In this document: piece after piece, positions 1 through 11,145 of the stretch | Numbering within the stretch: the first letter of the stretch is position 1 | Layout: every line of letters begins with the position of its first letter | Assembly: GCA_964036045.1 (NCBI GenBank) | Contig: OZ038382.1 | Coordinates: 4,069,789-4,133,788, forward strand | Source of the DNA: Eutreptiella sp. 'Long Island Sound 2002' | Taxonomy: Eukaryota > Euglenozoa > Euglenophyceae > Eutreptiales > Eutreptiaceae | Length of the DNA: 64,000 bases | Reading direction: 5' to 3' | Made by a program: the position numbers and the translations under genes | Notes under the pieces: model-generated | Seen by the model: the letters and a program-made list of their open reading frames with translations, nothing else | What the model was told of the DNA's origin: nothing | The model's database searches: none

Positions 1-2612
1 AGCCCCTTTGGCCACTTCTGCCCGTCATCAGGGTCGGTCACAGCCCTATACTCGGCCGCAAAGGCCTCAGACTTGGCGTAGTCGTCGGTCCAGTCGTCCT
101 GGAGGCAAGACTCCGGGAAGACGTGCTTGTCGGACTCAGCTCCATCAGGGGCGAGTACTCTGACCGCTCTGCCCATCCTCTTTCCGAGGGGGGCATCCGC
201 AGCCATGACGACGAAGCATTTTACACCCTCCTCCTCCATCAGGCGCTCCATCTCAATGATCCTCTTGGCTTCAGCGGTCTCAGCCTCATCGCCATGGGCA
301 GACACGTCTGTCATGCCCTTGCTGGCGGGATAGGCGCACCTGCTGAGACAGTCCGCCACGGTGTTATCCTTTCCAGGTATATACACAACCGTGAGGTCGA
401 ACTTGGCCAAGGTCTCATGCCATCTTGCCCGTCGGGAGGCGGGACCAGAGGGGGTGTCCACGTGCTCCTTGTGCCACGACTGCAGACTCTGATGGTCGGT
501 GCAGACGGTGACGGGATCGAGGGCTATGTACCCAGCCCATTTTCTGAGAGCCATGACGATGGCATACGCCTCCTTTTCTCGGGGCGTCCACGTCCGTCTC
601 TGGCCTTCCGCCAGGACTCGGCTCCAGAAGGCCACGGGCACATGCCTCCCATCGTCAAGCACTTGTTCCAACACAGCGCCCACGGCGTAGTCGGAAGCGT
701 CGGTGCGCAGGACGAACCCTCGGTCGGGATCCACGAGGTGCAGACCCACTGCGGATAGCAGCGCCTGCTTCATCCCCTCAAAGGCACGGTCGGAATCAGC
801 ATCCCAGACCAGAGCCTTCTTGGACCCCTTCTTGGTCTCCTCTCGGTTGCCCTTGAGCATGGTCGTCATGGGAGCTGCATACTCGGCATACATTTTGATA
901 TACCCCGAGTAGTAGTTGCAGAACCCCAGATACGCCTGTAGCTCAGAGACCGTTTTGGGCTTTTCCCAGTGCTCGATCGCAGCCACCTTGCCAGGTATGG
1001 GCTTTCGCTGCCCGTTTCCGACTACGTGGCCAGCGAAGACCACCTCGCTTACCGCAATGGTGGCCTTGTCACTGCTGCCCGTGTGTTTGTGCCGACCCAG
1101 AAGGTCCAGCACTCGAGTGACGTCCCTCTCGTGTGCCTCCAGGAGCTCCTCGTAGCTCATACTGGGGTCCCTGGACGCGATGATCACGTCGTCCACGAAG
1201 GGGTCCGCACAGTCACGCACCGGCTCAAGCAGGTTCTCCAGCATCCGCTGAAAAGCCGCATTGCCGTTGCTAACGCCCATGGGCATCACCTTCCACTGGA
1301 GAGGTCCAAGTGGTGTGCTCATGGCTGTGCAGGCACGGGACTCCTCGGCGGGAGGCATCTGATGATAACCATGTTTCAGGTCAATCACCGTGAAGATCCT
1401 CCGCCGGTGTTGTTTTTGCAGTATGTCCTCAATGAGGGGCAGCGTATAGCTGTCATGCTGCGTTCGGGCGTTCAGGCCGCGGTAGTCGACCACGAGCCGC
1501 CATTCACCGGCCACCTTCTTGGGGACGACGAAGCACGGAGAGGCCCACTCGGAGTGGCACGGCTCAAGCCAGCCTCTCTCGATGAAATCACGGAGGATCT
1601 TCTCCATGGCTTTCTCCCTCTCGCCCCTCAGGGCAAACTCCCGGTGACGATACACACGGGGGTCCTGCTTCAGTCGTATCTTGGCCTCGCCATACGGTCC
1701 ACGCACCGGTGGGGGAAACACAGGCTTTCCGCTGAAGAAGGTCTCGCCATACTTCTGCTTCAGCCTGGCCCTCAATGCCTGAATCTTGGGGCAATCGTCG
1801 GATTCCGCCTTGGCTTTTCCGGGCACCTGGACTACTGAACTTACTTGAGGGGTAGCGACCCCGCTCGGCTTCGGCTCAGGTGGTCTTCCCAGGTGGCCCA
1901 AAGGGCCATCTCTGGTCTTGCCTCGGAATAGATCGCCGTAGGTGGGTGGGTTACCGCCAGGCGGCTCGTCCTGGCTGGACATGTGATCCATCACCCTCTG
2001 TACGAAGGTATTCCCATCATAGGAACCGGAGACGATTGAGTCCACTTCCCACCAGGCTCTGTCCTGGCCCTTGCCCTCACGCTGGCTACCCCAGTCGTGA
2101 AAGGGCTGATCCATATACCCCTGAACCAGATCCAGCTCCTCTTCAGTGAGGGGGTCTTCCGATTCCGATTCTTCGATGTCAACAGGGGTAACCGCAAAGC
2201 ATTGTCGCCATGGCTCTGCTATGATGCGGTTGACACAGACGAAGTCCGTGGTGTCGGCCTGATCAAGGCCCCCATCCACGTAGTGGAATTCCGTTGGCCA
2301 TCTCTGGGGTGGCATGGGCTGTCCCTTAGCATCCTGATAGACACTCTCTCCAGCCGGTAGGACGACCTTGTTTAAGGTCATGTTGGTCAATGAGACTACC
2401 CAATGTCGGGTACTTTCCTCCTCGGTGCATCCCATAGGAACAACCAGCACTGCCTTGGAGCGGTCCTTGCGAATCTTCGCTATCGCTCTTGGAATGTCCC
2501 AACGGGGGCAATGGATCCACATCAATCCCTGATGCGGACCCCAGTGCTTCTTCCGCGCGGAGTCCTGTGCGCTCCAGTACTTCTCACAAACCCGCAGATG
2601 GGCGGAGGTTCC
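1..2612 (-). CDS. gypsy reverse transcriptase-RNase H, partial
   Basis: An open frame (the Gag frame) from the TAA at 2,613 to the window edge. RT motifs include VVDYRGLNAR (about 1,470-1,500) and catalytic FVDDV (about 1,185-1,199). RNase H has TDASD (687-707), the EKEAYAIVMALRKW helix, the CTDHQSLQSW strand and GKDNTVADCLSR (341-381), the gypsy-type order and spacing. It makes element cDNA from RNA. About 200 residues before RT hold a segment near 2,440-2,530 (WIHCPRWDIPRAIAKIRK) resembling a domain sometimes found beside algal and DIRS-type Pol proteins. The protein runs past position 1, where integrase is expected. Confidence 0.9.
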
Positions 2613-3578
2613 TTAAGAGAACGCATCCAGGGCCAGATCCGAAGCTCCCTGGTCCGCAACCACTCGGCTCGCCACTTCCGACATTACGCCGTACTCCTGG
2701 TTTGCAGGACCAGTTGGCTCAGTGTCCATCGCGGCCACTTCGAGCTGATTGCGTTCCGGCTGGATCCATTGGCATTCCACATGGTGCTCAGGTGACGATA
2801 GCCACGAGAGCTGGTCGTCCTGGTACAGGGTCATCGAGGCCTGGGCCGGGAGAACGCCGGAGTCTGTCTCCATCATGAAGTTGTACCCAACGATCATGTC
2901 CCAGTCCATCTCGGCCTCGTAGAAGCGACCGTGCAGGAGGATTTCCTTGCCGAGGGCTGGGCGGCTCAGCTCACGATGGTTCACGAACTGCAGCCCAATG
3001 GCCGCTTCCTTCGTGCCTCCCACCATGTACTGGCCGTTCGCCACCTTCAGCCTGACAGGTTTCCGACTGTCGGTCAAACACTCTGGCGGAAGTAGGCCAG
3101 CCTTGACCAAGCTGACCTGAGCGCCCGTGTCGACCAACACGTCAAAGACCTTTTCCACTTCCCCGCATAAGGCACGGATCTTAAGGTGCAACTGCCGCTC
3201 ACGCCCAACTCGGCGCACGGCGTGCAAGGTCAGGATCTCCGGCCGTTCCAGAAGCTCAACAAGCGACTGGTGTAGATCGTGGACAATGCGCTCAGGCTGC
3301 CCATCTGCAGCATCCAGCTGCGGTCCGGGTGATCCTCCGATACTCTCGGATAGATCTTGAAGTACATCAAACACATTCTTAGTCGCGAAGGACGGACGGG
3401 TGCAAGGGTTCCTGCCTTCACTTGCCCTCACCCCGCCTCCGCGACTGGGTGCCGGACTGGGCCTTCCGCCCGCGGCAGTCCCTTTGTGCTTATCGACTCC
3501 CGACTGGGATGGTTCGGCGCTTCCCACGTCACCATCCTGCGACCGCCCTAGCTGGGGCACTTGGCTGCAGGGGTTCCG
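2613..3578 (-). pseudogene. gypsy aspartic protease segment
   Basis: Continues the Gag frame between TAG (3,579) and TAA (2,613). It contains the retropepsin active-site motif VFDVLVDTGAQVSLVKAGLL (about 3,090-3,145), whose DTGA is the catalytic Asp loop. Downstream, MDWDMIVGYNFM resembles the second conserved hydrophobic-Gly element of retropepsins. The protease cleaves the Gag-Pol polyprotein during particle maturation. It is one half-domain, which would dimerise. No ATG begins the segment, so it needs readthrough or an earlier intact Gag-Pol frame. Confidence 0.8.
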
Positions 3579-3905
3579 CTAGGGGGCGTCGGTTGTGGAA
3601 GTAGGGGTGTTCTCCTCCGCATCAACCTCGTTGACGCCCTTCTTCCTTCCCCTTCTAGTCTTTTTGTCCTTGTCCTTGTTCTGGTCATTCTGGTTGTTCT
3701 CCTTGTTCTTGTTGTCCGACCTGGGGACCCAGTTCCTCTTGATCTCCTGGATCTCCTTGGCCAACTCGGTCCCCACCGACATCAGCTTGGAGAGCTCGTC
3801 CTTGTCCACCTCCACTTTGGCTTCCCGGATACCCGCAGGCGCACGCTTCTTCGACCCGTGCGCCTTCTTGTAGGCCTCCGTGTCGGCCTGGTGGATGGGG
3901 CATGT
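3579..3905 (-). pseudogene. gypsy Gag C-terminus and linker between TGA and TAG
   Basis: In the same frame as Gag, directly after the TGA. It begins T-C-P-I-H, and that Cys completes the CX2CX8HX4C knuckle started upstream. The rest is charged and Lys/Asn-rich (KNKENNQNDQNKDKDKKTRR), a typical nucleic-acid-binding nucleocapsid tail. It ends at TAG 3,579-3,581. No independent start is expected; it belongs to the Gag-Pol reading frame. Confidence 0.7.
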
Positions 3906-6900
3906 TCAGTGGTCATGGTTGAAGCCTTTCTTCCTCCCATAACACACAAAACAGCCCTGAGGGTGAGCTCGTATGAACTCCCCAAAGGACAGCGGAGGGT
4001 CGCCAATGCGGCGAGGGTCCCTCTTCTCCTTCTTCCTCCAACCCTGCTGCAGGGGCTTCCAGTTTCCCGGTTTGCTCCCCGCGCTCAGGTTGCTGACCAC
4101 GAAGGCACAAACGGCCACCTCGGCGGGCTCATCGTCGTTGTCATCGTCGACGAGAGTCTCATCGCCGTCGGCTCCCGCTGGGTCCATGGCAGCTTCCCCG
4201 CCAGGTCCCTCGCCAACGTAGTTGACGTCGCGGTCGCCGGGCCTCAACCCGCGGGTGTGGTGGAGGTTCCGGTACTCCTTGAGCACCTCCTCTCCAACCC
4301 ACTCCAGGATCTCGTCGCAGCTCATCCGCGCCGGGATGGCCTGCAGATGGATGGTCTGGCCGCTCACGTCACACTCGTCAAGGCGCCACATCGCGGTCTT
4401 CTCGCGATCGCCCGAGACGGTGATGAGGAGAGCGTTCCGCAGGGAGTGCCGTTTGACATCCCGGGCCACGTTCTTCCTCGTCCAAGCCACCACGTTCGTA
4501 TGATACTCTTTGGGGAGCATCATCTTGACAGTGTGGTTCGACTTGGCCCTTTTGGCTTCCTCCTTGGTGACCCTCTTGATCCATGCTTCCGGCAGCATGG
4601 AGAGCAGGCGAGCCTGCTCGTCACCCTCGTTCCAGTCCTCCCCGTTGCGGCAGAAGAGGGTGTATTGCGCTCGGAAGTCTCGCCAGTCCCGTAGGCGGAT
4701 CTCCCGTCCATCATGCTGAAGCTTGATGGACTTCCACCGCTTGGCAGCCACCTGCGGAGCGTCCACCCGCTCCTGCTCGTTGAGCCACTTCTTGGCTTCT
4801 TTGAGGGTCTTGATTTTCCCTTCCTTGGTCGCCACGAAGTATAGCTCTTGGAGCACTTCCGGCAGGCGGTACCTGAACCGTCTGAAGACATATTTCTCCG
4901 CATCCGCGGGAGGCATGTCTCCAGTGACGGTCACCCCCCAATCGTCCAGCTTCTCCAAGAAGCGGTCGAGGTTGAGGGGGTTGCCATCGTACATGGGGGG
5001 CTTGATGTCCTTCAAGTCTTCCCACACGGCGGCATCCGCGGCCTTAGAGACCATGAACGCCGGCCGCGAGGTCGACCGAGGTTCCCATCGGCCTCGCCCA
5101 TGTACTCCCACGGCCGCCACGTCCATCTCCTCCATGGAATCCCTGTGGCTATGCCGCGGTTGCTCCATGTACGCTGAACCTAGATGTTCACGCCGTACTC
5201 CTTCCATGTACGCCTCCTCATCACGGCGCCGGCGGCTGCGTTCAGCGGCCTCCCGTCGTACACCACGCGGCGGGCTGATGTCGAACCCCTCCAGGTCCAG
5301 GTCCAGGTCCTGACCTTCGCCGACATCCCACTCCACGTCTTCTCTGGGGACCTCATCCCTGAGTCCACCATAACGTCCGACAGCCATTGGGATTGGCTCC
5401 GGGACTGGTGCGGGGCGCCGGGGTCGTACCGGTGTCCGCGGTGGAGCACGGCGGTTGCGGTACTCCGCGCTGAGCCACTCATCACGCCAATCCTCACTGC
5501 CACTGCCGGGCGGCACGCGCTCGTTGCGGCGGCCCGCGCTGTGGTGAGAGGGGGCGGTGAGAGAGGGGGCACTGGCGCTGGGGCGACTCCTGGGGGCTCC
5601 GCCGGGGGCGTGGGGTCTGCCTGGACCTGGTCTGGGTCCCCAGCCGTCGTCCGACGAGCCAGACTCCAGGGGCGGGTGGTCGCTGCCAACGCTCCCACGG
5701 GCTTCCAGCGCGTCCAGCCTCTGCTGCAGGCCGCTGATGACCTTGTTCAGCGACCTGGTCTCGCCGGTGGCGATGTCCAGCAGCCTCTGGGTGGCGGTGG
5801 CGACGCTGGCGCTCTTGACCATCTCGATCTTGGCGATGTCCAGCTCTATCTGCGCGCGCGCGGCGACTCTGGCGATGCGAGTCATCTTGCCCATGCCCGT
5901 GTCTACCTCGCGCTCGAGGAACTGGACCCTCCTGCGGAGGTAGACAATCCACCGCCAGGTGGTATCCGGGTCGCCGTTCCCTGGTGGGTCGTCAGGGTCC
6001 CCAGGGGGTCCTCCAGGAGGGCCTCTGCCGGGTCCGCCCGGTCCAGGGGGTCCTCCCCCGCCCGGTGGTCCGCCTCCAGGGGGTCCACTTGGTGGGCGTC
6101 CTCCAGGGGGTCCTGATGGTCCTTCGCCAGGGGGTCCCGGTGGGTCTCCGCCGGGTCGCCTCGGTGGGTCCGAGGATGGGCGCTTCTTCGTGATGTCGAA
6201 GTCCATGTCGTCATCGTCGTCCATGTCGCCCCACCTGGGCGTCTCGGTCTCGGAAGAATCCGAGCTCCGGTAGGGAGGAGGGAGATCCTCATCCTCACCT
6301 TCCGGCTCCATGGGGACGTCTCCGCCTCCTCCGCCCGTCCAAGCCACCACTTGGCGATGTCGGCGGCCTCGTTCATCCCCGTCGCTGGCGGTGAAGAAGG
6401 GGTCACTGTTGTGGGGGTGTCCACCCGCTGGCCTTCGCGGCCTCTCGGGGGTCTTCCCCTTGCCCTTCCTCCGTCGATGGGCAGTGGGGCCACTGCTCCC
6501 ACTGCTGCCGGTGTCCGCCTCATCCAGCGTCATCTTGGAGGAGGCGTCCCCTTCGAAAAGCTTTCGAAGGGTCTCCACTCGTGATCCTCCCGGGGGAGTC
6601 TCGCGGCGGAGTTTGGCCTCTGCCTCCTCCATTGCGGCGGCGGTGGCTGCGGCAGCTCGCCTTTCGGCCTCCTCCCGGGCACGAGCCGCCTCGGCTTCCC
6701 GGGTCTGCTGCAGCCGCGCCTTCTCCGCTTCCAACGCCGCCAACTCCGCCTCCGTCTTGGCCCTCTCCTCAGCGACCTTCCGTCGCGCGGCCTCGATGGC
6801 GTCCTTCTTGGCGGCGTCCGCCTGGGCCTTGGCCGTCGCTTCGGCGCGGGCCCTTTCCTCCGCCTCCTTCTTTGCCCTCTCTTGGGCCAGCGCCTCTTCC

Positions 6901-7949
6901 AGCGCCTTCACCTCGGCCTCCTTGCAGGCAATGGCCTCCTGCGTCAGGCGGGCTTCCTCGCCGGCTGCCGCCCACTCACTCTTGACCTGGGCAATCGCTG
7001 CCTCATGTGCGGCTGCGGCCGTGAGTCCGGCCGCAATGGCCGCCACGCTGGTGGCGTGGATGGCCATGCCATGCGCCCACTCCGCAGCCTCCTGCTGGGC
7101 GATGCCCGCGGCGCCCTCCACGGCAGCGTTCCGCTGCGTGGCCCGTTGCCGGGCAACCCGAAGGTTGCAGGGCACCCCACAGGTGCGCTCACAGGCGCGC
7201 GCCACGTCCCTTTGGTCGGGAGCGACGCTGCTGCTAGAGCTGGCCTGGTCGGCCGGCATCCTCCCGCGGTGGGCCGACTCCACGTCGCTGCTGGGGCCAG
7301 ACTTCCTCAGGAGCAGCGGACGGGGCTTGGCCTTGGTCTGCTTGGCGACTTGGAAGTAGTCGCCAAGGGTGGTGGAGCCGGGGTGGTGACCGCAATTGGC
7401 CCGTTGGGGACTGGGGGCTGGGGTTCCGCCCTTGGCGCCTTGGGCGGCTTCGGCGGCCAGGGACTCCTGGTACTCCCGCCACTTCCGGTCCCGCTTCCTG
7501 TCCCCGGCGGACTGCTCCTCCTTCCCCGGAGACGCGCTGCTGCTGCTGCCCTGCAGCCTGCGCTCCCTCCCTGGTTCCGGGAAGTTCTTCTCGATCATGT
7601 CCCACATGGAGACGTTGATCGAGGCGCCCGACGGGTACTCGTTGGGCTTCTCGTCCTCCTCAATCCCGTCAGGGCGCAGCCCTTCGCCGGGCCTGTGCGG
7701 CCGGGTCCAGGTCCTCCAGCGCTTGTGGCGGAAGCGGTACTCATACCCTTCCGCCCGCAGCCACTCCTCCACTGCCCGCAGGCGGTCCTCGCCCATGTCC
7801 TCGCGGAGCTCGAAGCTCCCGGGCATGCCGCCTTCGCACTGGGGATTGCTGTGGCGGTACTGCTGCCCCCACAGCAGCCCACGCAGTAGGCGCGCCGCAT
7901 GGGGGTGGGGCTGCGGCCACGTCTTGCCCGCCTCGTCCCAGTTCACCAT
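3906..7949 (-). pseudogene. gypsy Gag polyprotein, ends at TGA inside the zinc knuckle
   Basis: 1,347 codons from an ATG at 7,949. Gag forms the particle that packages element RNA. Residues ~313-450 are an Ala/Glu/Lys/Arg-rich predicted coiled coil. Residues ~590-665 are a collagen-like Gly-Pro tract. Residues ~968-1,226 form a capsid-like helical region beginning near KPPMYDGNPLNLDRFLEKL, typical of retrotransposon Gag. The last 16 residues begin a zinc knuckle (CFVC, then H), and the TGA falls between the His and the final Cys. The Gag is much longer than usual gypsy Gags because of the N-terminal coiled coil and low-complexity regions. The TGA fits a CGA-to-TGA CpG transition. Confidence 0.85.
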
Positions 7950-8210
7950 CGTTGCTCTCGATGGAGTGGTCCTGGGGTGGTTGTTGAGGTGGGTGCTGTA
8001 GCACTGGTCTGGGAGTGCGGCTGGTGCTGGTCAGCCGCTGGTTGTGGAGGTGGTTGACGCGACTGGGTGTGTGGCCTTGCTGGTCGGCCGATAGGACTCG
8101 CTGATGAGGGAGTCCTGGTCTGTCCACCTCCTTCACGGTCGCTGCGCGGTCAGGGCGATGCTCTGGACGGCGCTGCGGGCTCCGTGACGAACTCGGCGCT
8201 GTCGCTGGGC

Positions 8211-8275
8211 GGCGCTGCGAGCCGCTGCGCTGCGCTGCGAGCTGCGAGCTGCGAGCTGCTGCGCCGCGCTGCTCG
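8211..8275. repeat. GCTGCGA-type short tandem repeat in the gypsy 5' leader
   Basis: Near-tandem copies of gctgcg and gctgcga upstream of the Gag ATG. It sits in the expected 5' untranslated leader of the minus-strand element. No coding role is supported. Confidence 0.5.
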
Positions 8276-8349
8276 GGGTTGGTGGCCCCGAGTGGCACGC
8301 GAGGGATGGGTAACCCCGCGGCGGTGAAACGCTTTTGACGCGTTCCCGT

Positions 8350-11035
8350 GGGGGGCCTGGCCACGGGACGCTGCGGTGACACGCACAAGCAAGCAGGCAG
8401 GCAAAGCACTGCGCTCACAGGGGCATCAATACGCTCGTGTCATGTGACAAAGCGTTTCAGGATCCTTGCCACTCTGCAACAAGGGAACGAAAGTATGTAC
8501 AGCAACACATCGGGATATGTACACATGGGGTTAAGACTGGACTGGGGTAAGGGCATCACAGGACAATAGACACTCAGTCCTAACTCGTATCCCAATCCCA
8601 GGTCCGACCCTCCTAGTGGCTGGTGGGGGCGGGGGCTCAAACACAACCCATGCCCTGCTCAGTCCGGACCCTGAAACCCTGCCAATGGGGAGGGTTGTCG
8701 CCCAGCCACAGGCGAGTTCCTCGGAACCAAGGGGCTCCAAGGCCAACTGACAGTGGCTCCCTATGCTCCCTTAATGGCAGGTCCCAACTTCCCTCTGAGA
8801 CAGAGATATGGCCCCGCCATTATCCCTTAGGAGTTGGTAGCTGAAAATGGGCTGTTTCAGCCCAAACTGATGATAGCTCCGAAAACTCCAAAATTGACCC
8901 CTTGTCCGGACCCGCCAGAGGTAGGGACCAGGCAACTGACCCTATGCCCTTCACATACGAACTCCCTGGAGCCCTCACCCAACCTGGTTCCCTCTGAGCT
9001 CCCGCCATCAGGGCACCACGGGTTCGTCAAGTGGGGTCATAATTGCCAAAATGGCAAAATCGGCCGTCTCGGGCGACCGTCCAGGGTAGGAAATCCTGGC
9101 GATATTGACGTGCCAAGCCTTGATTCAAAACCCTTGATATCCCCTTTGGTCGCATGCCCTGGGTCATCGCTTGCTGTCACGCTGGCTGCCTACTGTTCAC
9201 CGAGGGGATGACCACACGGACGGGGCACAAAGCAACATGCGGTGCAAAGGGGGGGATCGTGGATCGCACCAAAAGGTGAATAACTCCAGATGAACTGGAG
9301 GAGCAAATACGAAACTCAATGGCATTCAACCCTTGGTCATTTGCTACAATATTCCCCCTTCCTTTCTGGCTAGATCGCGTGCCCCATGGAGAAATGGTAA
9401 TTCCAATATGGCATACAATGGCACAAACAGCGAAATTTGGCCAAAATGGCCCGCACTCATGATTCCATATCTCCATGGCCACGGTGAGGATTGTTCCAAC
9501 CAAAAATGCCATAAACACATGGGACTTAGGTCCCGATATATGTGACTCGCCAACCCTCATGATCGCCTCTAGCTATTTTCCCCATTGGAGGGAAAGTGAC
9601 ACACAAATGGGGCAGAATGGCAACATACCCCAAATTGGGTGACTCGCAACTCTCCCATTGAGAGGAGAGGCCACATGGGGAAACACCCCATTCAATGCGG
9701 GTTTGTGTGCCCTCTCCGAATTGCCCTTACCCTTGGTCAAGTGGCGCACGCAACCTCGGGGGTGAAATCAGGGGGAGAAGGAGTTTGTGGCCATTTTGGG
9801 CAAAACGTCAAAATTCACCCAAAAGTGGTCCCTCCAAATATCGTATCTCCGTATCACGAGAGAAAGGAGCCTCGGGCTTTTGCATGGATGCAAACCGAAG
9901 CTTTGCTTCCCTTTTGCAACAAGGGTTGAGGTTCAAAGCACAATGAAAGCATTTTTAACACCTCAATCCTTGAAGCACACTATTTATGGGAAAAATGCAT
10001 ATATCGGCGATATTGGCATGAACATATCTTTGAGTCATTGAGGAACAAAAATATGAGCAAACACTTTTGGAGTAGGCCCATAGTAGGTGCTTTCAAATAT
10101 GCACACCATGGTTAGATTGTCTCCGCCCACTCGTGTCAATAGTGCTTGCATATGAGCGCGTGTGCAAAGAGGCAATATGGCACGCGTGCTCACAAGGCGA
10201 AATTCTATAAAATAGAAGACAAGGTTGTACAAATCAACCAAGCCGTCCACGATGTTCTTCGTGGTCTCTACTTTACATATTGCCTTGGTTCGAGGCTCAA
10301 CTTCCCATAGGCTTCGAGTACGAGCCTCCGGGGTTTGGCCATTTTGGCCTAATTTTCGACCAAAACTTGCCCTCTTTCGAAAATAGAGTTTTGGTACGCA
10401 TTGAATTGCGTGGAGCCATCGTTGAGTTGGCTCGAAAATCAAAAATGGCCTAGGGCTTTTGGTCTTGTGAGCATTGTGTTCGGTTATTAACGTTCATGCT
10501 CACAAGGCCACAAAGTTAGCGTTTCCGCACGCAAACGACTTGGGTTTGCGAGACCCATAGGCTGCCTAAAACACCGCCATTGCCCGCTTCCCTTTACAAG
10601 ATGATATGCCCGCGTGAAAGGGGCATGGATGAAAGACATAGGGGGGAGATGTAGGGTTCCGTCCGAACTCATGGTCCTTGAGAAGCATGAGTTCGCACGA
10701 TCGACGGAAAGCCTTGCGCGCTGATTTTCTCGAAAACGCAACGGCGAAAAATTCCGGTGAACACACCAGATGAAAGTACATTAAATACCCTCTAGATTCA
10801 GCCCTTAAGTTTTCTTAGAACCTCACAGGTACTCGAGAAAAGTCAATCACAAAACTCGCCACGGAGAAGCGACGAAGGCGCGCGAACAGGCGACATCAGG
10901 CGGCGATTTCACGACAATTAGAAATCGCGGTAGAAATCGGGTATTTCACCGATTTCCGACCGAAAATCGCCTAAGACAATAAAATTATGGTCATTCTACA
11001 TCGATTTAAACGTTAGAAATCGGATTCCAGATTCT
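8350..11035. other. no gene seen; probable LTR/flanking DNA
   Basis: About 2.7 kb without a supported gene. The left part should contain the gypsy 5' LTR, but its ends cannot be set from this window. From ~9,000 the DNA is lower in GC. The motif GCCAAAATGGC or close variants recur near 9,044, 9,438, 9,790 and 10,337. Composition changes sharply at ~11,040, where LINE A begins. Short ORFs here show no recognisable domain. Confidence 0.5.
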
Positions 11036-11145
11036 GCGGGTTAGAGAACAGGGATATCCCGCTGACTGCCGGTGTCGACGGCTTCCGCACGGGTGTGACG
11101 GCTCACAGGCCTCCGGGCCATGGGCCATGGTTTCTGGGTACCGCT

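Larger units (their letters stand above)
1..7949 (-). mobile_element. Ty3/gypsy-type LTR retrotransposon, internal region, 3' part cut by window edge
   Basis: Read on the minus strand, this segment encodes Gag, a zinc knuckle, an aspartic protease, reverse transcriptase and RNase H in that order, the Ty3/gypsy order. All parts lie in one reading frame, interrupted by TGA (3,906-3,908), TAG (3,579-3,581) and TAA (2,613-2,615). Integrase and the 3' LTR would lie left of position 1. The 5' LTR should lie above 8 kb, but I could not delimit it because the second LTR is not in the window and no clear primer-binding site was found. The copy is probably defective because of the stops, unless they are read through. 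Confidence 0.9.
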
